A stretch of DNA of 64,000 nucleotides from Rubrivivax benzoatilyticus JA2 = ATCC BAA-35 (GTDB lineage Bacteria; Pseudomonadota; Gammaproteobacteria; Burkholderiales; Burkholderiaceae_C). Under the pieces are notes generated by a model, which saw nothing but the letters and a program-made list of their open reading frames with translations, ran no database searches and had not been told where the DNA came from. A program made the translations under genes and the position numbers. This document shows positions 61,841 through 64,000 of the stretch, piece by piece. Location: assembly GCF_000190375.1 (NCBI RefSeq), contig NZ_AEWG01000074.1:1-64000 (forward strand), in the 5' to 3' direction. The stretch's first letter is position 1; each line of letters starts with the position of its first letter.

Positions 61841-63247
61841 TCAGCGCGGCATCAGAAAGGTGCTGGCCTCCTCGACCCGCGGTCCCGCAGCGCCGTCGGC
61901 CGGCTCGAACACCAGGCGGATCGCCCGCACCCGTTCGCCGTCGGCCAGCACCGGCGCACGCACGCTCAGCGGCAGCGTGTGTTCGCCGGCCGGCGCCAGC
62001 TCGATCGCGCCGGCGCCCAGCACCTCGGCACCGTCCAGGCCCTGCACCCGTGCCTGCAGCCGCCAGGCGTGTTCGCTGGCGTTGGTCAGGCGCACGCGGT
62101 AGACGTTCTCGACCCAGCCCGGCTCGGCTTCGCGCGCCATCACGCCGCGGTCGCGCATCAGGTCCACGCGCAGCGGCGAGCGCATCACCAGCCCGGCGGC
62201 CAGCGCGCTGCCGACGCCCAGCAGCAGCGCGCCGTAGACCGGCACGCGCCAGCGCCGCGCCGGCGCCGGCTGGCCGTCGAAGCGGCGCTGGCTGTCGAAA
62301 CGGATCAGCCCGCGCGCGTCGCCCAGCTTGTCCATCACCGCGTCGCAGGCGTCGACGCAGACGCCGCAGCTGATGCACTCGCTCTGCAGCCCGGCGCGGA
62401 TGTCGATGCCGGCCGGGCAGACCTGCACGCACAGCGTGCAGTCGACGCAGGCGCCCTGGCCGCGTGCGGCGGCGTTCTCGCCGCGGGCGCGGTGGCCACG
62501 CGGTTCGCCGCGCTGTCGGTCGTAGCCGACGACGTGCGAGTCGGGGTCGAGCATCGAGCCCTGGAAACGCGCGTACGGGCACATGTGGCGGCAGACCTGC
62601 TCACGCAGCAGCCCGGCGTTCAGGTAGGTGAAGCCGCCGTAGACCAGGGCCCAGAAGGCGTACCAGCCGGCGGTGCCGGCCAGCAGCGCCGGCAGCAGCT
62701 CGCGCATCGGCGTGAACCAGGCGACGAAGCTGATGCCGGTCCACAGCGACAGCGCCGTCCAGGCCAGATGCTTGCCGCCGCGGCCCGCCAGCTTGGTGGC
62801 ACCCCAGGGCGCCGCGTCCAGGCGCTGGCGCGCCGCACGGTCGCCTTCGAAGCGTGCCTCCAGCCAGATGAACATCTCGGTGTAGACCGTCTGCGGGCAG
62901 GCGAAGCCGCACCACAGCCGTCCGGCCAGCGCGGTGACGAAGAACAGCAGCAGCGCGCAGAACACCAGCAGCCCGCTGAGGAACACCATGTCCTGCGGCA
63001 CCAGCACCAGGTCGAAGAGGTAGAAGCGCTGCGTCTCCAGGCTGAACAGCACCGCCGGCCGGCCGTTCCACGGCAGCCAGGGCAGGCCGTAGAACACCGC
63101 CTGCGTCAACCAGACCAGCGCCCAGCGCCAGCGTGTGTAGCGGCCGGAGGTCGAACGCGGGTGGATCTTCAGCCGCGGCGTCAGCAGCGGCGTGTGGCCG
63201 TCGGCGGCCACGGGCTTCAAGGGGATCACGCGGGCGGGTGTGCTCAT
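61841..63247 (-). CDS. ccoG: Cytochrome c oxidase accessory protein CcoG (FixG/RdxA)
   Basis: Membrane iron-sulfur protein that reduces copper for cbb3 oxidase assembly. 468 residues: several N-terminal membrane helices (FLSGLLVFCALLLFFVTALAG), GFACPQTVYTEMF, CRHMCPYARFQ, two ferredoxin-type clusters (CVDCTLCVQVCPAGIDIR and CISCGVCVDACD), one more helix and a C-terminal periplasmic Ig-like domain. ATG 63247 is chosen; the frame opens at 63391. ccoNOQP genes are not in the window. Divergent from the MocR-type gene. Confidence 0.93.
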   Translation of the reverse strand: MSTPARVIPLKPVAADGHTPLLTPRLKIHPRSTSGRYTRWRWALVWLTQAVFYGLPWLPWNGRPAVLFSLETQRFYLFDLVLVPQDMVFLSGLLVFCALLLFFVTALAGRLWCGFACPQTVYTEMFIWLEARFEGDRAARQRLDAAPWGATKLAGRGGKHLAWTALSLWTGISFVAWFTPMRELLPALLAGTAGWYAFWALVYGGFTYLNAGLLREQVCRHMCPYARFQGSMLDPDSHVVGYDRQRGEPRGHRARGENAAARGQGACVDCTLCVQVCPAGIDIRAGLQSECISCGVCVDACDAVMDKLGDARGLIRFDSQRRFDGQPAPARRWRVPVYGALLLGVGSALAAGLVMRSPLRVDLMRDRGVMAREAEPGWVENVYRVRLTNASEHAWRLQARVQGLDGAEVLGAGAIELAPAGEHTLPLSVRAPVLADGERVRAIRLVFEPADGAAGPRVEEASTFLMPR

Positions 63248-63288
63248 GGCGTCTTGCGGGAAGTCAAGCGCACTGTGCCGCGTCGAAA

Positions 63289-63406
63289 CTGATCCGATAA
63301 GACTCAGAAGCCAGACAAAAAACCGGATCAGATAGCCCGCCCGAGGGCATCGCACCGGGCCGCTGCCAGCGGCGCTACAGTGGCTCGCCAACCGGGACCG
63401 GATCAG
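63289..63406. promoter_or_regulatory. Three CGGATCAG sites between ccoG and the MocR-type gene
   Basis: CTGATCCG (63289-63296, inverted), CGGATCAG (63324-63331) and CGGATCAG (63399-63406). The last overlaps the GTG start of the MocR-type gene. The two direct copies share CCGGATCAG. TACAGT at 63376-63381 is a possible -10 for the MocR gene. Confidence 0.5.
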
Positions 63407-64000
63407 TGAAGCGCTACGAACGTTATGCCGAGGAAATCGCCGAACTGATCCGCAGCGGCACGCTGCGGCCGGGCGAGCGCCTGCCTTCGGTGCGCCAGGC
63501 CAGCGCCAGCCGGCGCATCAGCCCGGCGACGGTCTTCGAGGCCTATTACCGGCTCGAGGCGCGTGGCCTGATCCAGGCCCGGCCGCGTTCGGGCTACTAC
63601 GTCGCCGAGCCGGTGGCCGCACGCGCCGCCGAGCCGGCGACGGCCTCGCCGAGCCCGCGCACCACCGAAGTCGAGATCAGCGAACTGGTCTTCGACGTGC
63701 TCGGCTCGACACGCCGGCCCGACGTCGTGCCGCTGGGCTCGGCCTTCCCGAGCCCGGCGCTGTTCCCGCTGGACGCGCTGGCGCGCACGCTGACGCCGGC
63801 GATGCGCCGCCTGGACGCCGGCCGCATCGTCGAGGAGCTGACCACCGGCAGCGAGGCGCTGCGCCGCCAGATCGGCCTGCGTTACGTCGTCGCCGGCACC
63901 GCGGTCGATGCACGCGAGTTGGTCGTCACCGACGGCGCGATGGAGGCGCTGAACCTGTGCCTGCAGGCCGTCACGCGGCCCGGCGACCTGGTCGCCGTCG
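63406..64000 (+). CDS. MocR-type GntR/aminotransferase regulator (3' end missing)
   Basis: GTG 63406 opens a frame to the window end (198 codons seen). It starts KRYERYAEEIAELIRSGTLRP, a GntR winged helix with GERLPSVRQASASRRISPATVFEAYYRLEARGLI, then a linker and the start of a fold-type I PLP aminotransferase domain (PLGSAFPSPALFPLDALAR, TDGAMEALNLCLQAVTRPGDLV). MocR proteins sense PLP or an amino acid. ATG is absent nearby; GTG fits the N-terminal similarity. Confidence 0.85.
   Translation, partial: MKRYERYAEEIAELIRSGTLRPGERLPSVRQASASRRISPATVFEAYYRLEARGLIQARPRSGYYVAEPVAARAAEPATASPSPRTTEVEISELVFDVLGSTRRPDVVPLGSAFPSPALFPLDALARTLTPAMRRLDAGRIVEELTTGSEALRRQIGLRYVVAGTAVDARELVVTDGAMEALNLCLQAVTRPGDLVAV

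Noticed and set aside
63248-63405. FNR/Anr box for ccoG
   Set aside because: No TTGAT-N4-ATCAA match; the repeats present are CGGATCAG type and fit the MocR-type gene better.

Overview
The window is a contiguous piece of a very GC-rich proteobacterial chromosome with dense gene packing, frequent 4-nt start/stop overlaps and no mobile-element genes, rRNA or tRNA that I can see. Gene content points to a betaproteobacterium of the order Burkholderiales, most likely the Rubrivivax/Leptothrix/Roseateles area. The pointers are a periplasmic high-potential iron-sulfur protein, a class I PHB operon (phaC-phaA-phaB), a BktB-type thiolase, an E3 subunit of pyruvate dehydrogenase carrying its own lipoyl domain, the map-glnD pair, a dapC-dapD-pilU-dapE-prmB operon and an smc-zipA pair. 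The genus is an inference from gene content, not a database result.

Layout. 1-2.8 kb: the end of the pyruvate dehydrogenase operon (aceF, lpdA). 2.8-7.7 kb: HiPIP, a degenerate GGDEF/EAL protein behind a Fur-like palindrome, a Nudix hydrolase, a fumarylacetoacetase-family/GST isomerase pair and pgeF. 7.9-11.6 kb: phaCAB. 11.7-17.3 kb, minus strand: map-glnD-mnmH-small ORF-DUF2788-YitT. 17.4-23.1 kb: purL and an ABC-F ATPase with a structured leader. 23.2-29.3 kb: envelope genes (Tim44-like, DUF456, DUF218, DUF748). 29.3-32.9 kb: LysR with quinone reductase, glutaryl-CoA dehydrogenase, msrA. 32.9-39.3 kb, minus strand: a five-gene cassette of poorly characterised genes (two overlapping small paralogues, a large BTAD/ATPase/TPR activator, a lipoprotein and a secreted protein with an internal duplication). 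39.5-41.6 kb: lexA with a Cdd1-type gene, and an asparaginase across two LexA-like operators. 41.6-49.9 kb, minus strand: ohr, ohrR, then the six-gene dap operon. 50-52.2 kb: bktB, a REP-like repeat, a SET-domain protein and queF. 52.3-58.1 kb: smc, zipA and a lytic transglycosylase. 58.1-64 kb: VOC protein, DeoR and PaaX regulators, an AidB-like acyl-CoA dehydrogenase, ccoG and the start of a MocR-type regulator.

How the parts work together. Carbon flow is prominent: pyruvate to acetyl-CoA (PDH), acetyl-CoA to PHB (phaA, phaB, phaC, with BktB as a second thiolase), and acyl-CoA/aromatic breakdown (gcdH, AidB-like, FAH/MAI). Nitrogen and wall precursors come from glnD, purL and the dap operon. 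Stress genes (lexA/cdd1, ohr/ohrR, msrA) carry recognisable operators.

The most unusual signals are regulatory. (i) Several start codons, most of them first genes, have a -10-like hexamer 6-8 nt upstream and no Shine-Dalgarno, which suggests leaderless mRNAs; map and purL may both be leaderless from one 39-bp divergent spacer. (ii) The ABC-F gene at 21.5 kb has a leader with two overlapping mini-ORFs and a perfect hairpin that buries the ribosome binding site. (iii) The cassette at 32.9-39.3 kb is the best candidate for an undescribed system.
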